NCBI GenBank assembly: GCA_027621915.1
Contig: JAQCAD010000012.1
Span: 1-64,000, forward strand
Source of the DNA: Pseudomonadota bacterium
GTDB taxonomy: Bacteria; Pseudomonadota; Gammaproteobacteria; Steroidobacterales; Woeseiaceae
Direction of reading: 5' to 3'
Length of the DNA stretch: 64,000 nucleotides
Positions 1-8,925 of the stretch are shown in pieces. The notes below the pieces were generated by a model. That model ran no database searches. It was not told the DNA's origin and was given only the letters and a program-made list of their open reading frames with translations. A program made the translations under genes and the position numbers. Every line of letters begins with the position of its first letter. Positions within the stretch are counted from its first letter, which is position 1.

Positions 1-2
1 GA

Positions 3-221
3 GCGAGTCAGCGCATCTCAGTCACCGAGGCGATGCGAATTTGCACCGTTCACGGCGCCTATGCCTCGTTTGAAGAAGATGTCAAAGGTTCCCTGGCGCC
101 CGGCAAACTCGCCGATTTCGTGATCCTCGAAAATGATCCGCACGATGTAGACCCGGATGCGATTAAAGACATCAAGATAATTCGCACAGTAGTGGGTGGT
201 CGCACGGTCTATGAGGCCTGA
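3..221 (+). CDS. Amidohydrolase C-terminus (YtcJ-like), 5' end outside window
   Basis: An open frame runs in from the left edge and stops with TGA at 219-221. The visible 72 residues match the C-terminal part of metal-dependent amidohydrolases of the amidohydrolase_3/YtcJ type. They contain the helix that precedes the return to the small beta-sandwich, then GSLAPGKLADFVIL, which is the family's hallmark for that domain, and end in a VGGRTVYEA-type tail. The metal-binding residues would lie upstream and cannot be seen, so the substrate is unknown. The gene is followed after 17 bp by a palindromic repeat. Family assignment is firm; function within the family is open. Confidence 0.8.
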   Translation, partial: ASQRISVTEAMRICTVHGAYASFEEDVKGSLAPGKLADFVILENDPHDVDPDAIKDIKIIRTVVGGRTVYEA

Positions 222-238
222 AGCGGCGTCGATCCGCG

Positions 239-290
239 AATAAAGGGGTCAGAGCCCAATAAAGGGGTCAGAGCCCGATTCTGACCCCGG
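239..290. repeat. Palindromic GGGGTCAGA repeat, one and a half copies
   Basis: Two head-to-tail copies of a unit beginning AATAAAGGGGTCAGAGCCC start at 239 and 258. The second copy continues into a hairpin: GGGGTCAGA at 264-272 pairs perfectly with TCTGACCCC at 280-288 across a 7-nt loop. A close relative with the same stem and loop core lies at 36690-36753, also just downstream of a gene. This looks like a dispersed REP-like or small non-autonomous element. No transposase is next to it. Confidence 0.75.
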
Positions 291-357
291 CAGCTGTAAC
301 CAACCCCGGTGTGCCTCGCTATAAGCAGCTAAACCACCGCAATCCATAGGAATCAGA

Positions 358-1281
358 ATGACCACAATCCGAAATGCCCTGATGGGCATGCTTGCTGCGC
401 TGCCGCTGGCAGCCGGCGCCGATATTACTGTTGGCGGTCTGCCGAACGAGACCGTCTGGTACGTACATGCCGATCTCGATGTCATGCGAAAATCGGAGTC
501 TGGCAGCCAACTATACAAATGGTTCGAAAGTGAGGTTGTGATCGAGGTTAATGATGAACTCGGAATCGATCTCAACTCCGAGGTGAACTCGATTACCGCA
601 TTCTCCGACGCCGTCAATGGAACCGTCATGATTATCGAAGGACCGATAACCAGGGCGACGCAGCAAAAGATGCTGGACATAGCCCATAAAGAGTCGACGG
701 TAGACACTCGCAAATACAAGGGAATGGAGTACTACTTCATTGGCGACAGGCCCGAAAGCAAGTCACGCAACAGCGACCCGTTCGACGATCTTGAGGACGC
801 GTCATACTCAAGCTTTGCCGTGAATGGAAAAGCGATCATTACCGCAAATGAAGAGCAGCTAAAAGCGCTGCTGGATAACCGTGGAAAAATCGCCGGTAGC
901 AGCAGCCATGATGGCGCGATGTTCGTCATTTCAGCCGACAAGAGTTTTGTGCAGGCCGGCCTGCGAGCTGATGCAATGACGGATAACGATGACGGTTGGG
1001 AGTCGAACATTCTTCGTAATACAAAGCAGGCGGCCCTGCTGATTTCGGACAAGGCGGGCATGATTGCGATTGAGGCGAAGCTTGAGTCAACCGATCCGAA
1101 AATGGCCCAGGCCATCGGCGGAATTATTAACGGCCTGCTCGCGCTTCAAGCGTTCAACTCTGAACTCGGCCCGGAAATCCAGGGTCTGATCCGCAATACA
1201 AAAATCGACGTCAAAGACGCGATCCTGTCTATCAATACAACCATCGACCCGGACGTAGTGGTCTCGGTGCTGAAAAATTAG
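358..1281 (+). CDS. Exported hypothetical protein (307 aa)
   Basis: The protein starts with a clear Sec-type signal peptide (MTTIRNALMGMLAALPLAAG, with cleavage likely around residue 20-22). The start ATG has AGGA a few bases upstream. The mature part is a soluble, mixed alpha/beta protein with no cysteine pairs or metal motif that I recognise. It ends 35 bp before an ECF sigma factor gene on the same strand and may be co-transcribed with it. An exported sensor or substrate of that sigma system is possible but is inference from position only. I do not recognise a family. Confidence 0.7.
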   Translation: MTTIRNALMGMLAALPLAAGADITVGGLPNETVWYVHADLDVMRKSESGSQLYKWFESEVVIEVNDELGIDLNSEVNSITAFSDAVNGTVMIIEGPITRATQQKMLDIAHKESTVDTRKYKGMEYYFIGDRPESKSRNSDPFDDLEDASYSSFAVNGKAIITANEEQLKALLDNRGKIAGSSSHDGAMFVISADKSFVQAGLRADAMTDNDDGWESNILRNTKQAALLISDKAGMIAIEAKLESTDPKMAQAIGGIINGLLALQAFNSELGPEIQGLIRNTKIDVKDAILSINTTIDPDVVVSVLKN

Positions 1282-1316
1282 GGAATCAGGAGTCAACGAG
1301 GAACCCAGGAACGCGA

Positions 1317-1874
1317 GTGTTAAGTGATGAACAACTTGTGGAAGCGTCTTTGCAGGGCACCCCTTCTGCCTTCGATGAACTGGTCCTGCGTTACCGGGAA
1401 AGATTACTTCGTTTTCTGCTCACCCGCTCGTCATGCCGGGCTGATGCCGAGGACGCGATCCAGGACACGTTCATCAATGCCTACCGTTATCTCGCAAGCT
1501 TTGATGACCGCTGGCGTTTCAGCACCTGGATTTATCGAATCGCACTGCGAAATCTTTCCCGGCAACAGCGCCCGCCGTGGCAGGTGTCCGATGAGGAACT
1601 CGTGGATGATGCTGACCCGCTGCAGGACTGTATTGCTCAGTCAGAACGGGAAAACATCTGGCTGCAAGCGAAGCGGCTGCTGTCAGATGAAGCGTATTCG
1701 GCCATGTGGCTGAGGTACGTTGAAGACTTGCCTGTTAAGGAGATTGCACGGGTGCTCGATAAATCGCAGCCCTGGACGAAAGTGACACTCTTACGAAGTC
1801 GACGAAAACTTGCGGCGGCGCTGGCGGTTCAGCCGTCCGGAGTTATACGGAGAGAAAGTTATGGACGAATTTGA
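1317..1874 (+). CDS. ECF-type RNA polymerase sigma factor
   Basis: This is a 185-residue sigma-70 family factor of the extracytoplasmic-function type. Region 2 spans about residues 15-85 and includes the AEDAIQDTFINAYRYL helix and the FSTWIYRIALRN segment. Region 4 lies at about 125-175 with a helix-turn-helix around LPVKEIARVLDKSQP. Start is GTG at 1317 with AGGA six bases upstream. Its 3' end overlaps the following small membrane protein by 14 bp, the usual layout for a sigma factor and its anti-sigma partner. Its regulon cannot be read from the window. Confidence 0.92.
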   Translation: MLSDEQLVEASLQGTPSAFDELVLRYRERLLRFLLTRSSCRADAEDAIQDTFINAYRYLASFDDRWRFSTWIYRIALRNLSRQQRPPWQVSDEELVDDADPLQDCIAQSERENIWLQAKRLLSDEAYSAMWLRYVEDLPVKEIARVLDKSQPWTKVTLLRSRRKLAAALAVQPSGVIRRESYGRI

Positions 1875-2283
1875 AAAAAGATTGAAGCGTGACGCGCAGG
1901 CTATTTCGGCCGACGTTTCACCGGAACTAAAAGCTCGCATCGATGCTTCGTTACGCGGCACTGAGCGCGTAGCGGTGGTTTCGGCAAGGAAAAGTGCCCC
2001 CACGCAAATAGGGTTGGCGAGCAGCCTGACAGGCCTTGCTGCGGTAATCGTTTTAGTGGTGATTGCAAATCTGGGTAAGCAAGGTCCTGACCCGATTCCG
2101 GAAATCTCGGTTGCTGGCCGGACGGAGCCGCTGGCGCCGATTGATTTTCCGCTGATATTGCCGGATCTGAAAATTGACTCTGCGCAGTTTACGAGCCCGC
2201 TCGAAGAGGAGCTGCTGAAGCTCCGTGCAGATATAAAGAAGGCGCGCAACAACGTCAAAGAGGACATCGATTTCACATTCTGA
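1861..2283 (+). CDS. Small membrane protein, putative anti-sigma factor
   Basis: The chosen start is the ATG at 1861, preceded by GGAGAGAAAGTT, which overlaps the end of the sigma gene. The 140-residue product has a charged cytoplasmic N-terminus (about residues 1-50), one transmembrane helix at about 52-72 (GLASSLTGLAAVIVLVVIA), and a polar C-terminal part outside. That topology and the overlap with an ECF sigma gene suggest an anti-sigma factor. No zinc-binding HxxxCxxC motif is visible, so it is not a ZAS-type protein. The assignment is inference from context. Confidence 0.6.
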   Translation: MDEFEKRLKRDAQAISADVSPELKARIDASLRGTERVAVVSARKSAPTQIGLASSLTGLAAVIVLVVIANLGKQGPDPIPEISVAGRTEPLAPIDFPLILPDLKIDSAQFTSPLEEELLKLRADIKKARNNVKEDIDFTF

Positions 2284-2675
2284 ACCGGTCCATCGCCGGC
2301 TTGATCGCTCGTGATTACCGATGAAATGAAAAATTCAGCCGTTCGTTACCAATTTTATTGGTAATCAATACCTTGGCTCCAGCAGCCGGACTGAAAATAG
2401 TCACTCGTCTCTAGTGGAAATCAACCCTCGAATCCACTATCCTGCGCACTGGCCGGGATTGTCGGGATGAGGTGGCCTGTCACCCGCCAGAAAATCAGTT
2501 CGCTGAAACGGAAAAAGCGACAATTTATGCAGTACGGCACGGGTTTGCCGCGGGGGACTCACCTTTTAATAAAACACGGAAAAACACGCGTGCTGATCGA
2601 TTTAGGACCAGCGGTTCGTCTGTAGCCGCAGAACTCATTCGCAAAATTTAAGTAATAAACAAGGATGCAATACGT
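2284..2675 (+). promoter_or_regulatory. 392-bp gene-free leader of the cytochrome oxidase operon
   Basis: No convincing coding frame is present. The stretch must carry the promoter of the cox operon and any terminator of the sigma/anti-sigma pair. The only strong structure is the inverted repeat at 2346-2364, listed separately. Just before coxB, AAGGA sits about nine bases ahead of the ATG. I could not fix a -10/-35 pair with confidence. Confidence 0.5.
2346..2364. promoter_or_regulatory. Inverted repeat TTACCAA-N5-TTGGTAA
   Basis: TTACCAA at 2346-2352 is perfectly mirrored by TTGGTAA at 2358-2364 with a 5-nt T/A spacer. It lies 62 bp after the anti-sigma-like gene and about 310 bp before coxB. 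It could be an operator or a weak hairpin. There is no T-run after it, so a Rho-independent terminator is unlikely. Confidence 0.4.
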
Positions 2676-4028
2676 ATGCCTTTAGCAATTGCACTCATTC
2701 TGCTGGTTATCGGAAGCGTTGTATTTCACTTCCTGAGTCCCTGGTATTTCACGCCGCTCGCGTCAAACTGGGGTCAGATTGACGACACTATCGATATTAC
2801 ATTCGTGGTTTGCGGTATCGTTTTTGTTGCCGTTAACCTGTTCATGGCCTATGCCGTAGTGAAATACCGGGCAAAGGCGGGCTCACGGGCCACCTATGAT
2901 CCGGAAAACAAGAAGCTCGAAACCATTCTGACCGTTGTGACAACGGTTGGTGTTGCGGCAATGCTGACACCTGGCCTGTTCGTCTGGGGTGAGTTTGTCA
3001 ATGTACCGGATGATGCAATTGAGATCGAAGCGGTCGGCCAGCAATGGCACTGGACGTATCGATTGCCGGGTAAGGACGGCCAGTTCGGTAACGTCGATCC
3101 GAGGCATATGACGAACGACAATCCGTTCGGCATGGACCCGGACGATCCGTTGGGGCAGGACGATGTAGTTATTTACAACCCGGAGGTCCATCTTCCGGTC
3201 AACGTGCCGGTCAAAGTGAATCTTCGTTCCAAAGATGTTCTGCACGATTTCGCAGTGGCGCAGTTCCGGGTCAAAATGGATCTCGTACCCGGCATGGAAA
3301 CCTACCTCTGGTTCGAGCCGACCGTGACTGGCACTTATGAAGTATTGTGCGAAGAGCTCTGCGGAATCGCGCATCACACGATGCGTGGCGCGGTGGTTGT
3401 CGATGAGCAGGCGGATTTCGACGCCTGGGTAGCCAAACAGGCGACTTTTGCTGAAACGCAAAACACGGTCGCCGGTAATGCCGCGCTCGGAGCCGCCCAG
3501 TATGCTGTCTGCGCTGCCTGCCATGGTCAGCAAGGCGAAGGCCTGCAGGCGCTGAACGCACCAAAGATTGCCGGTCAGGACCCCTGGTACCTGAAACGCC
3601 AGTTGCAGAATTACAAAACAGGCCTTCGTGGCACGCACGACGACGACATCTTTGGCAAGCAGATGGCGCCTATGGCTGCAACGCTGTTTAACGACGCCGC
3701 GATTGATAACGTGGTCGCGCACATCCAGACGTTCCCGGACAACCCGTCACCCGCGACGATTGATGGCGATGTGGTTAACGGGCAGCGTCTGTACAACACC
3801 TGTGCCTATTGTCACGGCAAGGAAGCGCAGGGTATCCAGGCGATCAACGCGCCCCGCATGGCCGGCATGACCGACTGGTATCTTGCCAGCCAACTGAAAA
3901 ACTTCCGTGCTGGTGTACGTGGTGAGCATCCACAGGACTTCTACGGCAAGCAGATGGGTTTCATGGGAAGAACTGTGCACGACGATCAAAAGGTTAATGA
4001 CCTTGTTGCCTACATCAACACATTGTAG
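2676..4028 (+). CDS. coxB: Cytochrome c oxidase subunit II with two cytochrome c domains
   Basis: This 450-residue subunit II accepts electrons at CuA and passes them to subunit I. Two N-terminal membrane helices (about 1-25 and 45-65) lead into the periplasmic cupredoxin domain. It carries the CuA ligands: a His in VLHDF and the CEELCGIAHH segment at about 225-234, with the closing Met in HTMRG. Two cytochrome c domains follow, with haem motifs CAACH near residue 278 and CAYCH near 375. Each repeats an NAPKIAGQDPWYLKRQL-like stretch, so they look like an internal duplication. Ordinary caa3 subunit II proteins carry one such domain. It is first in the cox operon. Confidence 0.96.
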   Translation: MPLAIALILLVIGSVVFHFLSPWYFTPLASNWGQIDDTIDITFVVCGIVFVAVNLFMAYAVVKYRAKAGSRATYDPENKKLETILTVVTTVGVAAMLTPGLFVWGEFVNVPDDAIEIEAVGQQWHWTYRLPGKDGQFGNVDPRHMTNDNPFGMDPDDPLGQDDVVIYNPEVHLPVNVPVKVNLRSKDVLHDFAVAQFRVKMDLVPGMETYLWFEPTVTGTYEVLCEELCGIAHHTMRGAVVVDEQADFDAWVAKQATFAETQNTVAGNAALGAAQYAVCAACHGQQGEGLQALNAPKIAGQDPWYLKRQLQNYKTGLRGTHDDDIFGKQMAPMAATLFNDAAIDNVVAHIQTFPDNPSPATIDGDVVNGQRLYNTCAYCHGKEAQGIQAINAPRMAGMTDWYLASQLKNFRAGVRGEHPQDFYGKQMGFMGRTVHDDQKVNDLVAYINTL

Positions 4029-4094
4029 GCCCGGGTGATTGACGGTATCCGAATGATGAAATCGAAATTTAAAGACAGTATCTAGGGGATCTTG

Positions 4095-5858
4095 ATGGCA
4101 TACGTCTCAATAGCCGATCGTGACCACGAAATTGAACACCACGATCCGCAAACATTTATTACGAAATACGTCTATAGCCAGGACCACAAGGTCATTGCCA
4201 TTCAATATGGCGGACTTGCCATCCTGATCGGACTGGTCGGCATGATTCTGTCGAGCATTTTCCGGCTGCAACTGGGTTTCCCGGATACTTTCGCTTTCAT
4301 CAACCCCGAGAATTATCTCCAGTTCGTCTCGACGCACGGCATGATCATGGTGATCTACCTGTTAACGGCACTCTTCCTTGGCGGATTCGGTAACTATCTC
4401 ATTCCGCTGCAGCTCGGTTCCCGCGACATGGTGTTCCCGTTCATGAACATGCTGAGTGTCTGGGTATACGCTCTTTCAGTCCTGATCCTTATTGCGAGTT
4501 TCTTTGTTCCTGGCGGTGCGACAGGCGCCGGCTGGACGCTTTATCCGCCACAGGCGATATCGCCCGGGACTCCGGGTGTGGACATGGGCATCATACTGAT
4601 GCTGGTGTCACTCGCCGTTTTCATCGTTGCATTCACGATGGGTGGCCTGAATTACGTCACTACAGTGCTGCAGGCGCGTTGCCGCGGCATGACGCTGATG
4701 CGCATGCCACTGTCGGTCTGGGGAATTTTCATGGCCACGATTCTTGGCCTGCTTGCTTTCCCGGCCTTGCTTGTCAGTGCCATCATGATGCTGCTCGACA
4801 AGACCATCGGTACCAGTTTTTTCATGCCGGCAATGATGGCGGCAGGTGAGGTGACGGACTACGGCGGCGGCAGTCCGGTTCTGTTCCAGCACCTGTTCTG
4901 GTTCTTCGGTCACCCCGAGGTTTACATCGTGGCACTGCCGGCCTTCGGTATCGTGTCTGATCTGCTGTCCGTGCACGCGCGCAAGAATATTTTTGGTTAT
5001 CGCATGATGGTCTGGGCCATTCTCGCGATTGGCGGATTGAGCTTCATCGTGTGGGCTCACCACATGTATGTCAGCGGCATGAACCCGTACTTCGGATTCT
5101 TCTTCGCGACGACGACACTGATCATTGCGGTGCCTACGGCCCTTAAGGTCTACAACTGGGTGTTGACGCTCTGGCAGGGAAACATTCATCTGCGGACACC
5201 GATGCTGTTTGCCATCGGTTTTATTTTTACATTTACGCACGGCGGATTGACGGGCCTGTTTCTTGGCAACGTAACAATCGACTTGCCGCTGTCCGATACT
5301 TATTTTGTTGTTGCCCACTTCCACATGGTGATGGGTGTGTCACCGGTACTCGTCGTGTTCGGCGCGATCTATCACTGGTACCCGAAGATGACCGGCCGCA
5401 TGTACAACGAGACACTCGGCAAATGGCACTTCTGGCTGACATTCCTCGGAACGTATTCTCTGTACCTGCCAATGCACTACATCGGCTTCCTCGGCGTTCC
5501 GCGCCGTTATTTCGCGATGGGCAATACCGACTTCATGCCTGATTCTGCTATTACGCTGAATACGAGCATGACAATTTCGGCATTGATTATCGCGGCGACG
5601 CAGTCGATCTTCCTCTACAACATCATTGTCAGCCTGAAGAAAGGCAAGCCGGCCGGAGGTAATCCCTGGAAGGCGACATCGCTCGAATGGATGACACCGG
5701 ACACGCCGCCGAAACACGGAAACTGGGGACACGAACTGCCGGTTGTGCATCGTTGGGCGTACGACTACGCAGTGCCCGGCGCGGCAGAAGATTACACACC
5801 GCAGACTGTGCCGGCGAGTGAAGTGCCGGTCGGTCGTGACCATGGAGTGGATCACTAG
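4095..5858 (+). CDS. coxA: Cytochrome c oxidase subunit I, A1 type
   Basis: The protein is the catalytic 12-helix subunit holding haem a and the haem a3-CuB centre. Visible signatures are STHGMIM (haem a His), FGHPEVYIVALP (CuB His, the A1-type Glu and the cross-linked Tyr), WAHHMYVSG (two CuB His) and VAHFHMVMG (a3 and a ligands). The D-channel entrance is kept in SRDMVFPFMN. Start is taken as ATG 4095 with AGGGG before it, rather than the in-frame TTG three bases upstream. At 587 residues it is slightly longer than typical. It lies 66 bp after coxB. Confidence 0.97.
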   Translation: MAYVSIADRDHEIEHHDPQTFITKYVYSQDHKVIAIQYGGLAILIGLVGMILSSIFRLQLGFPDTFAFINPENYLQFVSTHGMIMVIYLLTALFLGGFGNYLIPLQLGSRDMVFPFMNMLSVWVYALSVLILIASFFVPGGATGAGWTLYPPQAISPGTPGVDMGIILMLVSLAVFIVAFTMGGLNYVTTVLQARCRGMTLMRMPLSVWGIFMATILGLLAFPALLVSAIMMLLDKTIGTSFFMPAMMAAGEVTDYGGGSPVLFQHLFWFFGHPEVYIVALPAFGIVSDLLSVHARKNIFGYRMMVWAILAIGGLSFIVWAHHMYVSGMNPYFGFFFATTTLIIAVPTALKVYNWVLTLWQGNIHLRTPMLFAIGFIFTFTHGGLTGLFLGNVTIDLPLSDTYFVVAHFHMVMGVSPVLVVFGAIYHWYPKMTGRMYNETLGKWHFWLTFLGTYSLYLPMHYIGFLGVPRRYFAMGNTDFMPDSAITLNTSMTISALIIAATQSIFLYNIIVSLKKGKPAGGNPWKATSLEWMTPDTPPKHGNWGHELPVVHRWAYDYAVPGAAEDYTPQTVPASEVPVGRDHGVDH

Positions 5859-5861
5859 GCA

Positions 5862-6524
5862 ATGTATATCACGCTCATTTTTCTGGGCGTCATCATGGCC
5901 ACCATCATCGGCTGGCTGTTGAGGCAGACGCTGAACTCCCAACCCTGGGTGTCCGAGGCTGCAGATGACGCGGTCAGCGGAACCTCCATGGATACGAGCA
6001 CCAAGGCCGTGGCGTTGATGACGTTCCTGGCTGTGGCGACTTCCGTGTTCGGACTTTTTATCAGTGCTTATACGATTCGCATGGAAGGACCGGATTGGCG
6101 CCCGCTTGCTGAGCCAACCTTGCTATGGGCCAACTCGGCCATGCTGGTGCTTGCGAGTATTGTTTACCACTGGACCCGGAATGCGGCGGTCAAGGGAAAC
6201 ATGGAGCAAGTAAAGCCGGGCCTGACTGTTGCCGGCGCCCTGACAATACTGTTCCTGCTCGGGCAAATCGTCGCCTGGCGGCAGTTGATTGCGGCGGGCT
6301 ACTACGTAGGCCTCAATCCTGCCAATGCGTTTTTCTACCTGCTCACTGCTGTTCATGGTTTACACATGCTTGGCGGTTTGTGGGTCTGGGCGAAATCAAC
6401 TATCAATGTATGGACAGGCGCTGATTCAGACAGCGTCCGGCTAAGCATCGAACTTTGCACGGTTTACTGGCATTTCCTGTTGCTGGTCTGGGTCGTCCTG
6501 TTCGGCATGCTGTTATCTACCTAA
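5862..6524 (+). CDS. Cytochrome c oxidase subunit III, first copy
   Basis: This 220-residue membrane protein belongs to the haem-copper oxidase subunit III family. It has an N-terminal helix, then four more. The typical helix pair is present: FFYLLTAVHGLHMLGG followed by CTVYWHFLLLVWVV. Members of this short five-helix form are common in caa3-type operons. The ATG at 5862 follows the coxA stop by three bases, so translation is probably coupled. A second subunit III gene follows directly, and the two proteins differ considerably, so this is not a recent duplication. Confidence 0.9.
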   Translation: MYITLIFLGVIMATIIGWLLRQTLNSQPWVSEAADDAVSGTSMDTSTKAVALMTFLAVATSVFGLFISAYTIRMEGPDWRPLAEPTLLWANSAMLVLASIVYHWTRNAAVKGNMEQVKPGLTVAGALTILFLLGQIVAWRQLIAAGYYVGLNPANAFFYLLTAVHGLHMLGGLWVWAKSTINVWTGADSDSVRLSIELCTVYWHFLLLVWVVLFGMLLST

Positions 6525-6539
6525 GAAGGAAAGCGACTT

Positions 6540-7229
6540 ATGTCAGAAGCTGCAGTAACTGGCTCCGGAGAAGTGTTAGCGGAAGGCGGGAAGGGATTCG
6601 TCCAGGACTTCTCGGCGGACAGGCAGGCGTTTCACGTTCCCTGGGGCAAGGCCATGATGTGGATCTTCCTCCTTTCGGATACGTTTATTTTCAGTTGCTT
6701 CCTCGTGTCCTATATGAAAGTACGCATGTCCACGACGGATCCATGGCCGAATCCGAGCGAAGTATTCGGTCTGGAAGTTGCCGGCGTAAGTGTGCCGTTG
6801 TTGCTCATTGCAATCATGACCTTCATCTTGATCACGTCTTCGGGAACCATGGCGCTGGCAGTCAACATGGGTTATCGCAAGGACAAGAAGAAGACTTTTT
6901 GGTTAATGGTGGCGACGGCAGCACTGGGTGCTTCGTTTGTCGGCATGCAGGCCTTCGAGTGGACCAAGCTAATAATGGAAGGCGTACGCCCATGGGGCAA
7001 TCCCTTCGGCGCGGCACAGTTCGGTTCGAGTTTCTTTATGATCACCGGTTTTCACGGCATGCACGTATCGGCCGGTGTGATCTACCTTCTGGTCGTTGCC
7101 AACCGGGTGCGTACGGGCTTTTACGAACGCCGTGGTGATAATTACGAAATTGTCGAGATCGCCGGCCTTTACTGGCACTTTGTTGATCTCGTCTGGGTCT
7201 TCATTTTTGCGTTTTTCTATCTTTGGTAA
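6540..7229 (+). CDS. Cytochrome c oxidase subunit III, second copy
   Basis: This 229-residue subunit III family protein has about 35 soluble N-terminal residues, then roughly five transmembrane helices. Signature segments are FFMITGFHGMHVSAGV and IAGLYWHFVDLVWVFIF. GAAGGA-like spacing upstream (GAAGGAAAGCGACTT before the ATG) gives a good ribosome site. Two different subunit III genes in tandem are known from some proteobacterial oxidase operons. Which one occupies the classical position cannot be told from sequence reading alone. Confidence 0.92.
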   Translation: MSEAAVTGSGEVLAEGGKGFVQDFSADRQAFHVPWGKAMMWIFLLSDTFIFSCFLVSYMKVRMSTTDPWPNPSEVFGLEVAGVSVPLLLIAIMTFILITSSGTMALAVNMGYRKDKKKTFWLMVATAALGASFVGMQAFEWTKLIMEGVRPWGNPFGAAQFGSSFFMITGFHGMHVSAGVIYLLVVANRVRTGFYERRGDNYEIVEIAGLYWHFVDLVWVFIFAFFYLW

Positions 7230-7251
7230 TTTAGCTTAGGAGCAGGACAAT

Positions 7252-7602
7252 ATGGCGAGTGCGGAAGGACAACAGCACCCTCTGACAATTTACTGGTATA
7301 TGTGGATTGCACTTTTCGTACTGAGTGGATTCTCGTACGCGACTGACTTCATGGATCAGGGGTATCTGCGCTGGAGTCTCATTGTGACTCTTATGTTGTT
7401 GAAGGCCTGTGGGATTATTTTCATTTTCATGCATATGGGGTGGGAACGCCGGGCACTAAAATTGGCCATTTTGGTTCCGCCGGTGTTCATATGCGTGCTG
7501 ATCTGGCTGATGGCGATAGAAGCGGATCACACCTGGTTAACGCGAATCGAGTTCTTCGGTGAAAGCACGTTCGTGCCGGAGGCAATGCCACATCACGATT
7601 GA
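7252..7602 (+). CDS. Cytochrome c oxidase subunit IV family protein
   Basis: A 116-residue protein with three predicted transmembrane helices matches the prokaryotic subunit IV family. Features are WYMWIALFVLSGFSYATD, then LMLLKACGIIFIFMHMGWE, the family's most conserved stretch, then a third helix. It is the last gene of the oxidase operon, with TAGGAG upstream of the ATG, and a Rho-independent terminator follows 30 bp after its stop. It probably stabilises the oxidase rather than taking part in catalysis. Confidence 0.9.
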   Translation: MASAEGQQHPLTIYWYMWIALFVLSGFSYATDFMDQGYLRWSLIVTLMLLKACGIIFIFMHMGWERRALKLAILVPPVFICVLIWLMAIEADHTWLTRIEFFGESTFVPEAMPHHD

Positions 7603-7630
7603 GCGTCATCGAACAGTAAGTACGACTAAT

Positions 7631-7658
7631 GGAAAGGGCCCGATTGGGCCCTTTTCTG
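7631..7658 (+). terminator. Rho-independent terminator of the cox operon
   Basis: AAAGGGCCC at 7633-7641 pairs perfectly with GGGCCCTTT at 7646-7654 across a GATT loop, followed by a short T-rich tail. It separates the oxidase operon from the nucleoside genes that start at 7680. Confidence 0.85.
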
Positions 7659-7679
7659 TCTGTGCCCAGGGAGAAGCAG

Positions 7680-8903
7680 ATGCAGACTTTAATGAGTATC
7701 GCAGGAATCTTCATCTTGCTCGGCATTGCCTTCGCGATTTCGACGAACAGGTCCGCGATCAATCGCCGGACAGTGATCATGGCCTTCGCGCTGCAGGCTG
7801 GCATCGCCGCCTTGATTCTTTTTGTTCCGCAGGGTAGTGCCTGGCTCGATGTGGTGGTGCGAGGTGTCCAGCACGTCATCAACTACGCGAATGATGGCAT
7901 CGAGTTCGTTTTCGGTGCCGAGACGCGAAACACGCTTGGTTTTACGATCGCGTTAAATGTATTGCCCGTTATCGTCTTTTTCTCGGCGTTGATGTCCGTG
8001 CTCTATTACCTCGGCGTGATGCAGCGCGTGGTTTCTGTCATTGGCGGTTGGATGCACAAACTGCTGCAGTCCAGCGAAACGGAATCAATGTCGGCGGTTT
8101 CCAATATCTTCGTTGGCCATACCGAAGCGCCACTGGTCGTACGGCCGTACCTCGCAAACATGAGTCAGTCAGAGTTGTTTGCGGTGATGACAGGTGGTTG
8201 CGCGACGATTGCTGGTGCAGTCATGGCAGGTTATGCGGCGATGGGAGTTGACCTTAAGTACCTGATTACGGCGAGCTTCATGGCGGCACCGGGCGGTCTT
8301 CTGATGGCAAAAATGATGATGCCGGAGACCGAACGCAGGAACGTAAAATTTGACCCCAACGAGACGGGTGGAGAACCAAAGGCCGTAAACATCTTCGAAG
8401 CGATCGGCAATGGCGCGGCGACCGGTTTAAAACTCGCATTGAATGTCGGCGCGATGCTGCTCGCATTCGTTTCTATGGTTTACCTCTTTAACGGCATGTT
8501 GTCCGGGATTGGCGGATGGTTCGGTATGGAATACCTCACTCTGCAGTGGTTGCTCGGTCAGGCATTCTCTCCTATTGCCTTTTTGCTCGGTGTTCCCTGG
8601 GTTGAGGCGACCCAGGCGGGCAGTCTGATCGGGCAGAAATTTGTCATTAATGAGTTTTATGCTTATGCCAACTATGTCCAGATCAAAGAAACGCTTTCAC
8701 CTCACACGCAGGTAATCGTGACTTTTGCTTTGTGCGGCTTTGCGAACCTGTCGTCAATTGCGATTTTGCTCGGCGGACTGGGGAGCATTGTTCCCAGCCG
8801 TCGTACTGATATCGCGAGGCTTGGCCTCAGGGCCGTGATCGGCGGTACCCTCGCAAACCTGATGAGTGCTACGCTTGCCGGATTATTCTTCTCGCTTCAG
8901 TAG
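7680..8903 (+). CDS. nupC: NupC-type concentrative nucleoside transporter (copy 1)
   Basis: This is a 407-residue inner-membrane protein of the concentrative nucleoside transporter family, which imports nucleosides with protons or sodium. Seen in order: N-terminal helices, the [20 protein letters not shown] motif, [25 protein letters not shown], then [22 protein letters not shown] and a final [17 protein letters not shown]. All are conserved CNT elements. The ATG at 7680 has AGGGAGAA upstream; longer frames would run through the terminator. It lies 22 bp ahead of deoB, so the pair forms a nucleoside-uptake and pentose-phosphate unit. A paralogue sits at 23233. Confidence 0.93.
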   Translation: MQTLMSIAGIFILLGIAFAISTNRSAINRRTVIMAFALQAGIAALILFVPQGSAWLDVVVRGVQHVINYANDGIEFVFGAETRNTLGFTIALNVLPVIVFFSALMSVLYYLGVMQRVVSVIGGWMHKLLQSSETESMSAVSNIFVGHTEAPLVVRPYLANMSQSELFAVMTGGCATIAGAVMAGYAAMGVDLKYLITASFMAAPGGLLMAKMMMPETERRNVKFDPNETGGEPKAVNIFEAIGNGAATGLKLALNVGAMLLAFVSMVYLFNGMLSGIGGWFGMEYLTLQWLLGQAFSPIAFLLGVPWVEATQAGSLIGQKFVINEFYAYANYVQIKETLSPHTQVIVTFALCGFANLSSIAILLGGLGSIVPSRRTDIARLGLRAVIGGTLANLMSATLAGLFFSLQ

Positions 8904-8925
8904 CACGTTGTATACGGAGTTCGGC

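Noticed and set aside
2883-3722. 279-codon minus-strand open frame inside coxB
   Set aside because: Complements a well-supported gene, has a composition typical of antisense frames and matches no family.
4608-5324. 238-codon minus-strand open frame inside coxA
   Set aside because: Antisense of a conserved gene; very rich in His, Arg and Gln, as expected from reversed hydrophobic codons.
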